In this document: positions 7,607 to 14,943 of the stretch, piece by piece
Layout: the number at the start of each line of letters is the position of its first letter
Numbering within the stretch: the stretch's first letter is position 1
Origin: a virus
Virus record (IMG/VR): IMGVR_UViG_3300008111_001299
Coordinates: 1-42,055 of that record
Reading direction: 5' to 3' (one strand)
DNA: 42,055 nucleotides
Notes under the pieces: model-generated
What the model was told of the DNA's origin: nothing
What the model saw: only the letters and a program-made list of their open reading frames with translations
Database searches by the model: none
Program-made: the position numbers and the translations under genes

Positions 7607-8278
7607 ATGTCTTCAATACTAGAAGAAATCTTTAATAGACCGTTTGACTTTGAAGCCAAACCTATGCATCCTAATCACGGTCAGGCTGTGGAGATCTTGA
7701 TTTTTCCCTGTTGTCATAATGACGACAACGAACCTATGACATTAATTGCTCCCAGTATCAAAGAAGGTCCGTGGATCGCAGGGGGTGCTGCTCTACGATG
7801 GTATCAAAATCAACCGGTATCTGAATCGGACATCGACATTTTCTGTGCCAGCGAAGAACAGGCTAACAGGCTTATCGAACACATTAAAAGTTATGGTAGA
7901 TACAGTACAAAATATGAAAGCGACAATGCTATTACTCTTTCTTACTACTCTAAAGAACATAACAAAGAATGGACTTTACAAGTTATCAAACGGAGATACT
8001 TTCGAAGCCTAAAAGAAGTTATTGATAACTTTGATATTTCTGTGTGCCAAATTGGTACAGGAGGAAACGAATGGCTATTAGGCAATGACACTGCTCGTGA
8101 TATTCGCGAGCGTAATCTTAGAATGTATATTCCCTTACAACCAGATGCTGCCAAAAGACTAGCCAAATATTGGACCTACGGATATCGACCTGTAAAGGGT
8201 CTACTATCTGCTGTTCAAACTAATCCTGTGGCTAAAAAAATGTTCCAATCTAATGAGGATTACGAAAATGCGTTCTGA
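7607..8278 (+). CDS. nucleotidyltransferase-fold protein
   Basis: Residues 57-60 (IAGG) with AAL, followed by SDIDIF (74-79), match the GG...DxD signature of pol-beta-type nucleotidyltransferases. A later FDISVCQIG strand could supply the third carboxylate (near residue 144). The C-terminal ~40 residues are helical and basic. Substrate unknown: tRNA CCA-addition is unlikely because almost all tRNAs here already encode CCA; a protein or small-molecule NMP-transferase is possible. Its stop overlaps the next start, so translation is probably coupled. Confidence 0.65.
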   Translation: MSSILEEIFNRPFDFEAKPMHPNHGQAVEILIFPCCHNDDNEPMTLIAPSIKEGPWIAGGAALRWYQNQPVSESDIDIFCASEEQANRLIEHIKSYGRYSTKYESDNAITLSYYSKEHNKEWTLQVIKRRYFRSLKEVIDNFDISVCQIGTGGNEWLLGNDTARDIRERNLRMYIPLQPDAAKRLAKYWTYGYRPVKGLLSAVQTNPVAKKMFQSNEDYENAF

Positions 8279-8648
8279 ACAAAGTTGGAGCCTGTTAGAT
8301 CCTAGACCTGTATTGTTATATTTGCCCAAAGTAGACGAATACATTGTTTATTGGAATGGTATTGCTACTACGCATCTTATGGCTATGAATGCTGCTTTGG
8401 AATATTTTGGAATCTATCCCACTCCAGAAATGAAAACGGCTATGGAACAGAATTATAGCAAAATCTACTACTCAAACGGTTTTGATACCCGTGCATGGGA
8501 TCTCAAAGTTTGTGACAGCCCAATCTATCCTTACACCAAAAGATTACTGAAAGATCATTGTACGAAGATCATAGATGAACAGGCTAAAGATATTTCAGAA
8601 GTTTTGGGCTGGTTCGATTACGACAAGGCTCGTGTACTTGACAGTTGA
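8268..8648 (+). CDS. phage hypothetical protein (126 aa)
   Basis: ATG 8268 is preferred over ATG 8253 because GAGG sits at good spacing in front of it. The product has a hydrophobic/aromatic N-terminal half (PVLLYLPKVDEYIVYWNG) and a charged C-terminal half. No family is recognised. It overlaps the nucleotidyltransferase-like gene by 11 bp and may act with it. Confidence 0.65.
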   Translation: MRSEQSWSLLDPRPVLLYLPKVDEYIVYWNGIATTHLMAMNAALEYFGIYPTPEMKTAMEQNYSKIYYSNGFDTRAWDLKVCDSPIYPYTKRLLKDHCTKIIDEQAKDISEVLGWFDYDKARVLDS

Positions 8649-8666
8649 CTCAAATGATGTTATAAT
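8638..8666 (+). promoter_or_regulatory. consensus sigma-70 promoter
   Basis: TTGACA (8638-8643), 17 nt and TATAAT (8661-8666). The -35 lies in the end of the preceding gene. It is followed by a ribosome site (AAAGGA) and a GTG start at 8691. Confidence 0.85.
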
Positions 8667-8690
8667 AGTATAAACAAGAAAGGATGTATT

Positions 8691-8855
8691 GTGATTAGTC
8701 TAATGTTACTACTTGGTATTTTGTCAATTTTTGCTTCTGGTGTTTTGGCTCACATGTATGGGTCTAAAGGAGACACTAGAGATTTTTATATCAGCGCCAT
8801 TGGTTTTGCCAGTGGAGTATTCATTATTATTTCTACGATTGCGGCACTATCATGA
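8691..8855 (+). CDS. small two-TM membrane protein (54 aa)
   Basis: GTG start with an AAAGGA site 9 nt upstream, directly behind a consensus promoter. It has two hydrophobic segments (LMLLLGILSIFASGVLA and FASGVFIIISTIAAL) joined by a short polar loop (YGSKGDTRDF). The stop overlaps the next ATG (ATGA). Function unknown. Confidence 0.65.
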   Translation: MISLMLLLGILSIFASGVLAHMYGSKGDTRDFYISAIGFASGVFIIISTIAALS

Positions 8856-9445
8856 TCACTTTAAAAGACTTTATGGAAACTGTGGATTATCGCATCACTG
8901 AAGGTAATGCCTACGGTTGGCAATGCTTTGGTCCAAATGCGTATTCTTTAGATTCCTGGAACGGCGATCAAGATGGGCACACTGTTAACATTATTTTTGA
9001 TACTAAAGATCAAACAGTGTATCAAGCAATGGTCTATGACTATGCTCGGAATCGTGCTTACCGCATGACTAATCCTGATTTCAAAGAAGACTTTGACACA
9101 GAATGTCAAAATCGTGATATCCTAGATATGGCCTGGGAAGATGACGAAGGCAATCCTATCAAATATGTAGATTTAGAAGTAGAAGAAGATTTTATTGAAA
9201 AGGCTCGTTCTATTGTCAATGGGGAAGACTATGATACTCGAATACAAGTTCCTGTTGAGTTCACTGATGAAGAACTATTGACCTATATGAAAATGGCTCA
9301 CGATCGTGATATGACTTTTAATGCTTTTGTTGAAATGACATTGAAGGCTGCGATTGATGAAATTAAAATTAGAAAAGAATTAGACGATATTCTACCTGAG
9401 TTTCCTGTAGATAAAATCAAAAAGAAAAAGAAGGGTAAAAAGTGA
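8852..9445 (+). CDS. phage hypothetical protein (197 aa)
   Basis: An alpha/beta N-terminal part (ITEGNAYGWQCFGPNAY) is followed by an acidic middle, a helix resembling a ribbon-helix-helix/antitoxin C-terminus (ELLTYMKMAHDRDMTFNAF), and a Lys-rich end (KIKKKKKGKK) that could bind nucleic acid. DNA or RNA binding is inference. It is coupled to the genes on both sides by 4-bp overlaps. Confidence 0.65.
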   Translation: MITLKDFMETVDYRITEGNAYGWQCFGPNAYSLDSWNGDQDGHTVNIIFDTKDQTVYQAMVYDYARNRAYRMTNPDFKEDFDTECQNRDILDMAWEDDEGNPIKYVDLEVEEDFIEKARSIVNGEDYDTRIQVPVEFTDEELLTYMKMAHDRDMTFNAFVEMTLKAAIDEIKIRKELDDILPEFPVDKIKKKKKGKK

Positions 9446-9768
9446 ACGATAAACAGAAGTTTTTAGAAGATCTAAAAACTGGTGTTCGCTATGTAGTTAT
9501 CAATGACTGTTATGGCGGATTCGGTCTTAGTGATAAAGCAAAGAGTGAATATAGGCGTCTAGCAGGAATCACAGATCCTGCATGGTACGATCGTGATGTA
9601 TCTCGTGACGATCCCTATTTGGTCAAAATAGTTAAGGAGTTAGGTATGGCTGCTAACGGTGCCCACTCTAATCTTAAAATCGTAGAGATACCCGGCGATA
9701 TAGAATGGCTGGTACAAGAATACGACGGTGCCGAATGGGTGGCGGAGGCACACCGAACATGGAGTTAA
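9442..9768 (+). CDS. phage hypothetical protein (108 aa)
   Basis: GTG start overlapping the previous stop. Notable segments are VVINDCYGGFGLSDKA near residue 19 and a C-terminal block with EIPGDIEWLVQEYDGAEWV and HRTW. This looks like a conserved small phage protein that I have no function for. Its 3' end overlaps the next gene by 10 bp. Confidence 0.7.
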   Translation: MNDKQKFLEDLKTGVRYVVINDCYGGFGLSDKAKSEYRRLAGITDPAWYDRDVSRDDPYLVKIVKELGMAANGAHSNLKIVEIPGDIEWLVQEYDGAEWVAEAHRTWS

Positions 9769-9974
9769 TTAGATTTAGTTTTGGTAAAGATCGGTATCAT
9801 CAACAACTTGATATGATCGAATGGTGTGAAAAGAATATTGGGACTGGTGGATATTACAGTTTTACTAGAAATCCAGAAACTGCTAAATGGTCTATTGAAA
9901 GTATGTTTGGCAACACGCATTTCTTTTTTAATGATCCCAAAGCCGCATTGTTGTTCAGTCTAACATGGCACTAG
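9759..9974 (+). CDS. small phage protein of the C-terminal 'LxW' family (71 aa), copy 1
   Basis: Start 9759 is chosen because GGCGGAGG lies ~12 nt upstream; the longer frame begins with an unlikely Arg/Gly-rich stretch. The sequence pattern is MIEWCEKN, then an aromatic segment, then FFFNDPKAALLFSLTWH. The same order (EWC, an F-x-F strand, DAxxF, LxW end) recurs in five nearby genes. Unknown function. Confidence 0.65.
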   Translation: MELIRFSFGKDRYHQQLDMIEWCEKNIGTGGYYSFTRNPETAKWSIESMFGNTHFFFNDPKAALLFSLTWH

Positions 9975-10234
9975 GATTAGAACGAGGGTTAAGGGTTGGT
10001 AGTGTGAACGAGATTTTGGCAACAAGATCTCGTGCCACCTTTTCTCATCGTATAAACTTTGACACTATAGGATATAAATCTCTAGATCTTATGAGGGAGT
10101 GGTGCAAAGATAATTGCACTGGTCTTTGGCGATTGGAGCATGTTCACGCACTGTATTTTCAATTTGAGAATGATCGTGACGCCACAATGTTTATGTTACG
10201 TTGGGGCGGCGCTGAAGGTAACAAATTAAAATGA
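9965..10234 (+). CDS. small phage protein of the C-terminal 'LxW' family (89 aa), copy 2
   Basis: It overlaps copy 1 by 10 bp. It contains MREWCKDNC, LYFQFENDRDATMFMLRWG and a short polar tail; a later GTG at 10003 is an alternative start. It has the same motif order as its neighbours, so it is a tandem paralogue. Unknown function. Confidence 0.65.
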   Translation: MALGLERGLRVGSVNEILATRSRATFSHRINFDTIGYKSLDLMREWCKDNCTGLWRLEHVHALYFQFENDRDATMFMLRWGGAEGNKLK

Positions 10235-10620
10235 TGCCTTGGCAAAAGGAAGTATTAACTAAAATGACAAAATTTAAAGGCAGAGGCCTAACTCAGATTA
10301 CAGGGCGCAATGTAGGCAAGAGTGCCTTTTCTGCTCAGGCTTTTCAACGACTGTGGGACGACCTTCATCGCAGGCCAATAGAAGACCTTAAACTCAGCGA
10401 AGGCACAGTCTATGGAAAACGATATTATTGTGTAGAACCTGTAGGCGGCAACTGGATGGATATGGAAGTATGGTGCATGGACACGTTCGGAGGTCCCGGA
10501 GATAAGATCTGGGGCGAGGAAAAAGCACCAGAACCTTCACGTCGCTGGTATATGAATAATCGCAAGTTTTGGTTTTATGATGAACTTGATAGAATGGTAT
10601 TTGTATTAAAATGGCGTTAA
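10231..10620 (+). CDS. P-loop-like N-terminus fused to an 'LxW' family domain (129 aa), copy 3
   Basis: The N-terminus contains GRNVGKSAFS, a Walker A-like GxxxGKS, but no Walker B follows, so ATPase activity is doubtful. The C-terminal half follows the local family (MEVWCMDTFG, FWFYDELDRMVFVLKWR). The start overlaps the previous stop (ATGA). It may be a truncated P-loop relic joined to the family domain. Confidence 0.65.
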   Translation: MMPWQKEVLTKMTKFKGRGLTQITGRNVGKSAFSAQAFQRLWDDLHRRPIEDLKLSEGTVYGKRYYCVEPVGGNWMDMEVWCMDTFGGPGDKIWGEEKAPEPSRRWYMNNRKFWFYDELDRMVFVLKWR

Positions 10621-10997
10621 GAACATTAAAGCGTAAAGTTATCATTAGGGAATATGACTTCCATAAGGTAAAAGCAGATGTTGTGTCTACAGGATTTACA
10701 ACTCAGGTAGTTCTTTATGACAGAGTAGAATTCAAACCAATTAAACGTAACGATCTTGAAAAAGAAAATCTTTTAAGAGTTTTAAAACAACCAGAAAAAT
10801 CTAATCCTTTTAAGCCAACAGAAATACCTGCACTATTTCTTTTCAATGTCAAAGATTATCTCTACAATGAAAAATACATAGAGTGGAATGCTGAATACGA
10901 TGAGGATGGATACATCTGGGTTCAGGCTCGTAAAAATACTCCCAGAAGTAAATTGGGGTGGGGTGTGTTTGAAAAAGACTTTCATAGTAGGATATGA
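10611..10997 (+). CDS. phage hypothetical protein (128 aa)
   Basis: A beta-rich, basic protein (KRKVIIREYDFHKVKADVV) with a C-terminal WNAEYDEDGYIWVQARK segment. No family is recognised. It interrupts the 'LxW' array but is co-directional and overlaps neighbours on both sides. Confidence 0.65.
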   Translation: MALRTLKRKVIIREYDFHKVKADVVSTGFTTQVVLYDRVEFKPIKRNDLEKENLLRVLKQPEKSNPFKPTEIPALFLFNVKDYLYNEKYIEWNAEYDEDGYIWVQARKNTPRSKLGWGVFEKDFHSRI

Positions 10998-11254
10998 AGA
11001 ATTTAGAAAAAGAAATCATAGAAGAACTTGGCACACAGATGCAAAGCGAAATTGATAAAGAAATACTTTGGGGTATGCTAGTAGGACTGGGCTGGACTCG
11101 AGTTCTACTGCCTCGTTTTAATAGTCGTGAACATTCTATTGACGTGCTTGAATGGGTTGAAACAAATTGCAAGAATCCCCACGAACGAAAAGGCAGCGAA
11201 TTTATATTTGAAGATCCCGGCGACGCTGTGAATTTTATTTTAAAATGGAAATGA
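10994..11254 (+). CDS. small phage protein of the 'LxW' family (86 aa), copy 4
   Basis: ATGA overlap at the start. Motifs: VLEWVETNCKN, EFIFEDPGDAVNFILKWK at the C-terminus. The N-terminal ~45 residues are helical and acidic. A tandem paralogue of the products at 9759, 9965, 10231, 11526 and 11780. Confidence 0.65.
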   Translation: MKNLEKEIIEELGTQMQSEIDKEILWGMLVGLGWTRVLLPRFNSREHSIDVLEWVETNCKNPHERKGSEFIFEDPGDAVNFILKWK

Positions 11255-11529
11255 AATATAAAATCGTTGGTGATAGGATCGAAGAAATTCGTGAGGTCAC
11301 TGTTCACGAATTTACAATGGGCGATGTAGAAGATCCAGATTTATATGCTTCTCAACCTTTGTATGAGTGGCAACAAAGCGAAGCCGGACAATGGGTTATG
11401 AAAAATGCCTACGAGCAACCAGTATGGCATCGTATGGCAGACCCTATGAATTATGGCTACAAATATTGCATTCGTGCTAAATTAATGGGACCAGCATTAA
11501 CCGAATGGCTTTTGAGGTACGGTAAATGA
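11251..11529 (+). CDS. phage hypothetical protein (92 aa)
   Basis: ATG 11251 gives the ATGA overlap usual in this operon; ATG 11245 is an alternative. Motifs are VEDPDLYASQPLYEWQQSEA, QWVMKNA and a C-terminal LTEWLLRYGK. It differs from the 'LxW' family and looks like a conserved small phage protein of unknown function. Confidence 0.7.
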   Translation: MKYKIVGDRIEEIREVTVHEFTMGDVEDPDLYASQPLYEWQQSEAGQWVMKNAYEQPVWHRMADPMNYGYKYCIRAKLMGPALTEWLLRYGK

Positions 11530-11783
11530 TTGACCCAGATCCAACTCCAACTATTATGAGGGCTCAACGGGCAGAAGAACATCTCAAGGTAGACGAACGG
11601 CTTATGTCATTATTAGATACCTATCATGTCATAGTATTGAAAGATGATGATTTTTCCGAAAAACTCACATGGTGTTTGGAACACTGTCAAAACAAGTTTC
11701 GTGATCTCAGTGACCCGAGTGGTCGTGCTTGGTATTTTCAAAATGAACAAGACGCCATGATGTTTTCGATGAGATGGGCATGA
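11526..11783 (+). CDS. small phage protein of the 'LxW' family (85 aa), copy 5
   Basis: ATGA overlap at the start. A helical N-terminus is followed by LTWCLEHCQNKF and AWYFQNEQDAMMFSMRWA. The C-terminal motif order matches the tandem paralogues around it. Unknown function. Confidence 0.65.
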   Translation: MIDPDPTPTIMRAQRAEEHLKVDERLMSLLDTYHVIVLKDDDFSEKLTWCLEHCQNKFRDLSDPSGRAWYFQNEQDAMMFSMRWA

Positions 11784-12001
11784 CTAAAAAGATATTTTGG
11801 GTTACTACTGCTAATCGTAATATATTAGCAGGCCGATCTCAAGTAGGACCGAGAGGCTACGAAGTTGGCATCAACGAAACGGATATCGACCCAATTCAAG
11901 AGTGGTGTGAACAACACAACTGCGGCAAGCGTATTAGTTTTGATATGATTAAGTTTAAAAATAAGAAAGAAATTACTATGTTTCTTTTGAGATGGGGATA
12001 A
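11780..12001 (+). CDS. small phage protein of the 'LxW' family (73 aa), copy 6
   Basis: ATG 11780 (ATGA overlap) is preferred to ATG 11774. Motifs: IQEWCEQHNCGK, MIKFKNKKEITMFLLRWG at the extreme C-terminus. Last member of the array; a new promoter follows. Confidence 0.65.
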   Translation: MTKKIFWVTTANRNILAGRSQVGPRGYEVGINETDIDPIQEWCEQHNCGKRISFDMIKFKNKKEITMFLLRWG

Positions 12002-12007
12002 ATCATC

Positions 12008-12036
12008 TTGACATCTTAACTTTCAGATGTTAAAAT
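12008..12036 (+). promoter_or_regulatory. sigma-70 promoter
   Basis: TTGACA (12008-12013), 17 nt, TAAAAT (12031-12036), 33 nt before the ATG at 12069. Confidence 0.75.
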
Positions 12037-12068
12037 ACAGATATCTAATGAAGTAAAGGTTAGTTATC

Positions 12069-12524
12069 ATGCCGGTTGAACGAAAGAAACTTACAGATAA
12101 GCAAGAACGTATTTTAGTGCAATCTCAATTAATGGGATTGACTCCTCGTGATATGCAACAGATCTCAAATCGTATGATTGCTCTGCAAAAAGAAGCAGAA
12201 GAAAAGGCTGACATTTCTAAAAGGACCGAAGGCTTCAGTTGGGAAAAGATCAATGAGCGTGATTGGAAGATCACTACACCAACTGGTTACTTGCTTGAAA
12301 CTACTAAGGGCGTTCGAAATAAAAGTGGTTGGGATTATTACTGTTATGACTTTGATTTCAAAGTCACAAAACCAGGTACAAGATTTCGCCCACGATATCT
12401 TAAAAATAAGTCTGTTCGCGTGGCCTTAGATTGGAAGAAAAAACTCATGCCCGGCGAAAGCAAAGAACTATATGCTATTATTGTATGGGCTAGATTTAAT
12501 AATTTTGATAAGGATTTTTTATGA
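12069..12524 (+). CDS. phage hypothetical protein (151 aa)
   Basis: A helical, charged N-terminus (~1-55, MTxRDMQQISNRM-type) precedes a beta-rich domain (WKITTPTGYLLETTKG, YYCYDFDFKVTK). It is basic overall. No family is recognised. First gene after the 12008 promoter; the stop overlaps the next start. Confidence 0.65.
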   Translation: MPVERKKLTDKQERILVQSQLMGLTPRDMQQISNRMIALQKEAEEKADISKRTEGFSWEKINERDWKITTPTGYLLETTKGVRNKSGWDYYCYDFDFKVTKPGTRFRPRYLKNKSVRVALDWKKKLMPGESKELYAIIVWARFNNFDKDFL

Positions 12525-12925
12525 AAATAGGTTTTAGTTTTGGTCGTTGCGTCCGCGATATCGTTAAAGGCGAGATATCCATTGATGACGTAGCATTCCT
12601 TATCACAGCCACATATATCACAGATGAAGAACATCTGCGCGGTGTCATTGATCACTATATGTATGAGCCCACTTATCTTTGGGGACTTGATACGGAAAAA
12701 TGCTATGAGGTAGCACTACAACTGTGGAACACTAATCGTGTGATTCAACCTCGTGCCCAGGGTATGCAACGTCATGCTCAACCAGAAAGTTCTATCTGGG
12801 TGGATATCTTTCCTACTGATCTTAGCGGTAACGAAAGTGTCAAGAAAGCCTGGGACAGTTACAGGTTTATGCTACATATGATAGAGAATGTAGACACGGA
12901 GGCTACAGAAGTTTTTAAAGTTTAG
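12521..12925 (+). CDS. phage hypothetical protein (134 aa)
   Basis: ATGA overlap. The N-terminus FSFGRCVRDIVKGEISIDDV and a central YMYEPTYLWGLD give the look of a small helical phage protein. No motif of known function. Co-transcribed with its neighbours. Confidence 0.65.
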   Translation: MKIGFSFGRCVRDIVKGEISIDDVAFLITATYITDEEHLRGVIDHYMYEPTYLWGLDTEKCYEVALQLWNTNRVIQPRAQGMQRHAQPESSIWVDIFPTDLSGNESVKKAWDSYRFMLHMIENVDTEATEVFKV

Positions 12926-12934
12926 GAGAGCGCA

Positions 12935-13129
12935 ATGGTTAAAGAAGGATCGAGATGGTGGAGTATTAATGGAAAAGTATTCCATGTGATACAAAGAGTT
13001 GTGATTGAAGATAAAGTTTGGATACATTATATCTGCGAAAATAGTGATTATGAAACAGATAATAAAGAATTTAGTTGTTACGAAGAAAGTTTTTTAACTA
13101 GATTTACTCAGTTACCTAATGAACGCTGA
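12935..13129 (+). CDS. small phage hypothetical protein (64 aa)
   Basis: A good AGGAG site precedes the ATG. The product reads as a small beta barrel (GSRWWSINGKVFHVIQRVVI, VWIHYICEN, YEESFLTRFTQ), a pattern seen in small phage SH3-like proteins. The specific family is not certain. Confidence 0.65.
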   Translation: MVKEGSRWWSINGKVFHVIQRVVIEDKVWIHYICENSDYETDNKEFSCYEESFLTRFTQLPNER

Positions 13130-13484
13130 AATCATACTATTATTAGCATTGTTTGGTGTTAAACATTTTATCTGTGATTTCGTATTACAATTTCCCTATA
13201 TGATTTCTCAAAAGGGAATATACGGTGCAGAAGGCGGTATACATCATGCTACTATACACGGAATTTGGACTTGGCTTATTTTGTTACCCTTTTTAGGAAC
13301 AATGGCTGTTTTTCCTGCACTGTTTGATATGGCTGTACACTATCACGTAGATTGGGCAAAACAACAGTTAAACAAAGGGCTAACACCTGCAGATCGTAAG
13401 TTTTGGATTTGGTTTGGGCTAGATCAATGTCTTCATTATCTAACTTATATTGCGATAATCGGTTGGACTATAGGTGCTTTTTAA
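13119..13484 (+). CDS. DUF3307-like integral membrane protein
   Basis: The 121-residue protein has about four hydrophobic segments. The N-terminal KHFICDFVLQFPYMISQKG and a conserved HHATIHG, with later HVDWAK and DQCLHYLTYI, match the (H)FxxDFxLQ...K...H...H...D...DQxxH layout of DUF3307. The function of the family is unknown. It overlaps the previous gene by 11 bp. Confidence 0.7.
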   Translation: MNAEIILLLALFGVKHFICDFVLQFPYMISQKGIYGAEGGIHHATIHGIWTWLILLPFLGTMAVFPALFDMAVHYHVDWAKQQLNKGLTPADRKFWIWFGLDQCLHYLTYIAIIGWTIGAF

Positions 13485-13493
13485 ATAAACTGA

Positions 13494-13502
13494 TGCTATA
13501 AT
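13494..13502 (+). promoter_or_regulatory. extended -10 promoter
   Basis: TGC directly followed by TATAAT (13497-13502) makes an extended -10; no good -35 is present at 16-18 nt. It lies 39 nt before the ClpP-like GTG start. Confidence 0.5.
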
Positions 13503-13540
13503 AAACAAAAGGATAAGTAAAGCAAACAATGGAGCACCGT

Positions 13541-14104
13541 GTGAAAAAACTCGAAGATTTCATAGCCGAGGATCGGATTGATCTCAAACTGCTTGAAAAT
13601 AGCACCTGTTTTATCAACGGCGAAATTAACGAAGACAGCGTTGGACCTGCGGTAAAGTGGTTGATCTACGAAAATCTAGATATTTCAAAAGAAAAAATTC
13701 TCACACTTTATATCAATAGTACAGGCGGCGATCTTTATCAGGCTTTTGGATTAATAGACGTTATGAGGGCTAGTCCTCATGTTGTACGTTGTATCGGTAT
13801 AGGATCTATTATGAGCGCGGCATTTTTAATTTTTGCCAGCGGGGATAAAGGACAAAGATACGCGGCCAAGAATACCAGTTTTATGTGTCATCAGTTCACA
13901 GAAAATAGCGAAGGCAAGTATCACGATCTCAAAGCATCGATGAAAGAAAACGATCTCTGCAATGAAAGAATGGTAGCGATACTAAAGGATGCCACTGGAC
14001 TTGCTCCTAGTGTGATCAAAAAGAAATTATTGCCTGCGTCTGATGTCTATCTCAGTGCAGAAGAAGTAGTTGACTTGGGTGTTGCTGATCAAATTTTAGA
14101 ATGA
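13541..14104 (+). CDS. ClpP-like serine protease
   Basis: GTG 13541 is preferred because GGAG lies 6 nt upstream; ATG 13529 is an alternative adding four residues. In this 187-residue product the catalytic triad is visible: Ser92 in SIMSAAFLIFASG, His117 in SFMCHQF, and Asp168 in SDVYLSAEEVVDLGVAD. The family's INSTGGDLYQAFGL strand is also intact. ClpP-type proteases degrade unfolded or tagged proteins in the cytoplasm; phage copies may act in capsid maturation or host takeover. No AAA+ partner is seen in the window, so it would need the host's or act alone. Confidence 0.8.
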   Translation: MKKLEDFIAEDRIDLKLLENSTCFINGEINEDSVGPAVKWLIYENLDISKEKILTLYINSTGGDLYQAFGLIDVMRASPHVVRCIGIGSIMSAAFLIFASGDKGQRYAAKNTSFMCHQFTENSEGKYHDLKASMKENDLCNERMVAILKDATGLAPSVIKKKLLPASDVYLSAEEVVDLGVADQILE

Positions 14105-14111
14105 GGTGACT

Positions 14112-14351
14112 GTGAACGTAGTTACATTAGATCCAAAACTTAAAAAAGACGAAGAACGTAAAGGGTCAATGCTAGAAGTTCTAGCAGAGATACAACGGCA
14201 AGTCGAACAAGGTGAGATTAAAGAATTTGTAGCCTGCTCACTTAACGAAGACGGAGATGCACAAGTGCATGCCAGTTGTCTTGATCTAGTAGGCGGAGTT
14301 GGTCTATTTGAAGTTGGTAAGCACTTACTTATTGAATTGGACCAATCGTAG
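14112..14351 (+). CDS. small phage hypothetical protein (79 aa)
   Basis: GTG 14112 is chosen because GAGG lies 5 nt upstream; GTG 14106 is an alternative. A helical N-terminal half (MLEVLAEIQRQVEQGEIKEF) is followed by a beta half (ACSLNEDGDAQVHASCLDLV, VGLFEVGKHLLIEL). It looks like a conserved small phage protein of unknown function. A weak GCC/GGC hairpin followed by T residues (14359-14383) may end the transcript. Confidence 0.7.
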   Translation: MNVVTLDPKLKKDEERKGSMLEVLAEIQRQVEQGEIKEFVACSLNEDGDAQVHASCLDLVGGVGLFEVGKHLLIELDQS

Positions 14352-14383
14352 CAAAAAAGCCACATTATCTGGGCATTTTTTTC

Positions 14384-14412
14384 TTGACTGCTAAATAAAA
14401 AGACAATATAAT
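14384..14412 (+). promoter_or_regulatory. sigma-70 promoter (upstream of a tandem pair)
   Basis: TTGACT (14384-14389), 17 nt, TATAAT (14407-14412). No good frame follows directly; it reads into the second promoter. Confidence 0.75.
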
Positions 14413-14450
14413 ACATTCATGTTGTTGATCCACTTTTGAACAAATAGGGG

Positions 14451-14479
14451 TTGACAACAGTGAACAAAGGAACTATAAT
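14451..14479 (+). promoter_or_regulatory. consensus sigma-70 promoter (downstream of a tandem pair)
   Basis: TTGACA (14451-14456), 17 nt, TATAAT (14474-14479). The start site is expected at about 14486, where an ATG lies. Confidence 0.85.
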
Positions 14480-14485
14480 AGAAAC

Positions 14486-14626
14486 ATGAAGACAACAAAT
14501 TTACATAGACCAGTGATATCCTTAGCCAAACAGGCAGGCTTTATGCCCACCTATTGGTCATGCGAGACAATTAGTCTAGGTAATGATCGTCTAGGAAACT
14601 TGGGGTCCCGGAGGACAGTAGCGTAA
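14486..14626 (+). CDS. possible 46-aa leader peptide at the transcript start
   Basis: The ATG lies at or within 1-2 nt of the predicted transcription start, so it would be leaderless or the RNA may be non-coding. The frame ends inside the left part of an antiterminator-type stem-loop (14599-14660), as in leader-peptide attenuators. The product is not recognised. Coding status is uncertain. Confidence 0.35.
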   Translation: MKTTNLHRPVISLAKQAGFMPTYWSCETISLGNDRLGNLGSRRTVA

Positions 14627-14660
14627 ACAAATAACGCAACTCACTCAAAAGGACCCCAGG
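14599..14660 (+). promoter_or_regulatory. antiterminator-like stem competing with the terminator
   Basis: 14599-14608 (CTTGGGGTCC) pairs with 14651-14660 (GGACCCCAGG) over 10 bp with one G-U, enclosing a GCGT/ACGC hairpin. The right arm is the same strand that forms the left arm of the terminator, so the two folds exclude each other. Confidence 0.6.
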
Positions 14661-14681
14661 ATTAAAAACCCTGGGGTTTTT
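14654..14681 (+). terminator. intrinsic terminator
   Basis: CCCCAGG (14654-14660) pairs with CCTGGGG (14670-14676), with a 9-nt loop, followed by five T residues. It ends a ~195-nt RNA started at the 14451 promoter. Confidence 0.8.
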
Positions 14682-14700
14682 GTTTATGAAAAAGGAAAAG

Positions 14701-14883
14701 ATGGAAACAAAAGAAATAGATTACAGAAAGTTGAATAAGAAAATCGTCGAACAGGCTTACGTGTCTGCTTATACTTTAAGTGATGAACAGACACGCAAAC
14801 TTATTCAAGATAAGTTTGAAAGAGCCAAAACGCTCAGAGAACAGTTAAGGAAGAGCAATCTTCTTTGGCATACTGATCGATAA
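14701..14883 (+). CDS. small helical protein (60 aa)
   Basis: ATG 14701 is preferred because AAGGA lies just upstream; ATG 14686 sits directly on the terminator with no ribosome site. The product is charged and helical (KLNKKIVEQAYVSAY, DEQTRKLIQDKFERAKTL). Unknown function; possibly controlled by the upstream attenuator. Confidence 0.6.
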   Translation: METKEIDYRKLNKKIVEQAYVSAYTLSDEQTRKLIQDKFERAKTLREQLRKSNLLWHTDR

Positions 14884-14943
14884 GTTCGACAAGTGTGTAA
14901 GGGAAACGAGGTCCCAGCGACACACTATAATAAAATCGTGAAC

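Noticed and set aside
10231-10290. Complete P-loop ATPase in the 10231 product
   Set aside because: Only a Walker A-like GxxxGKS is present; no Walker B or other ATPase motif follows in 129 residues.
14885-14931. A sigma-70 promoter with TATAAT at 14926-14931
   Set aside because: No -35 at 16-18 nt and the bases are part of a stable hairpin; treated as RNA structure.
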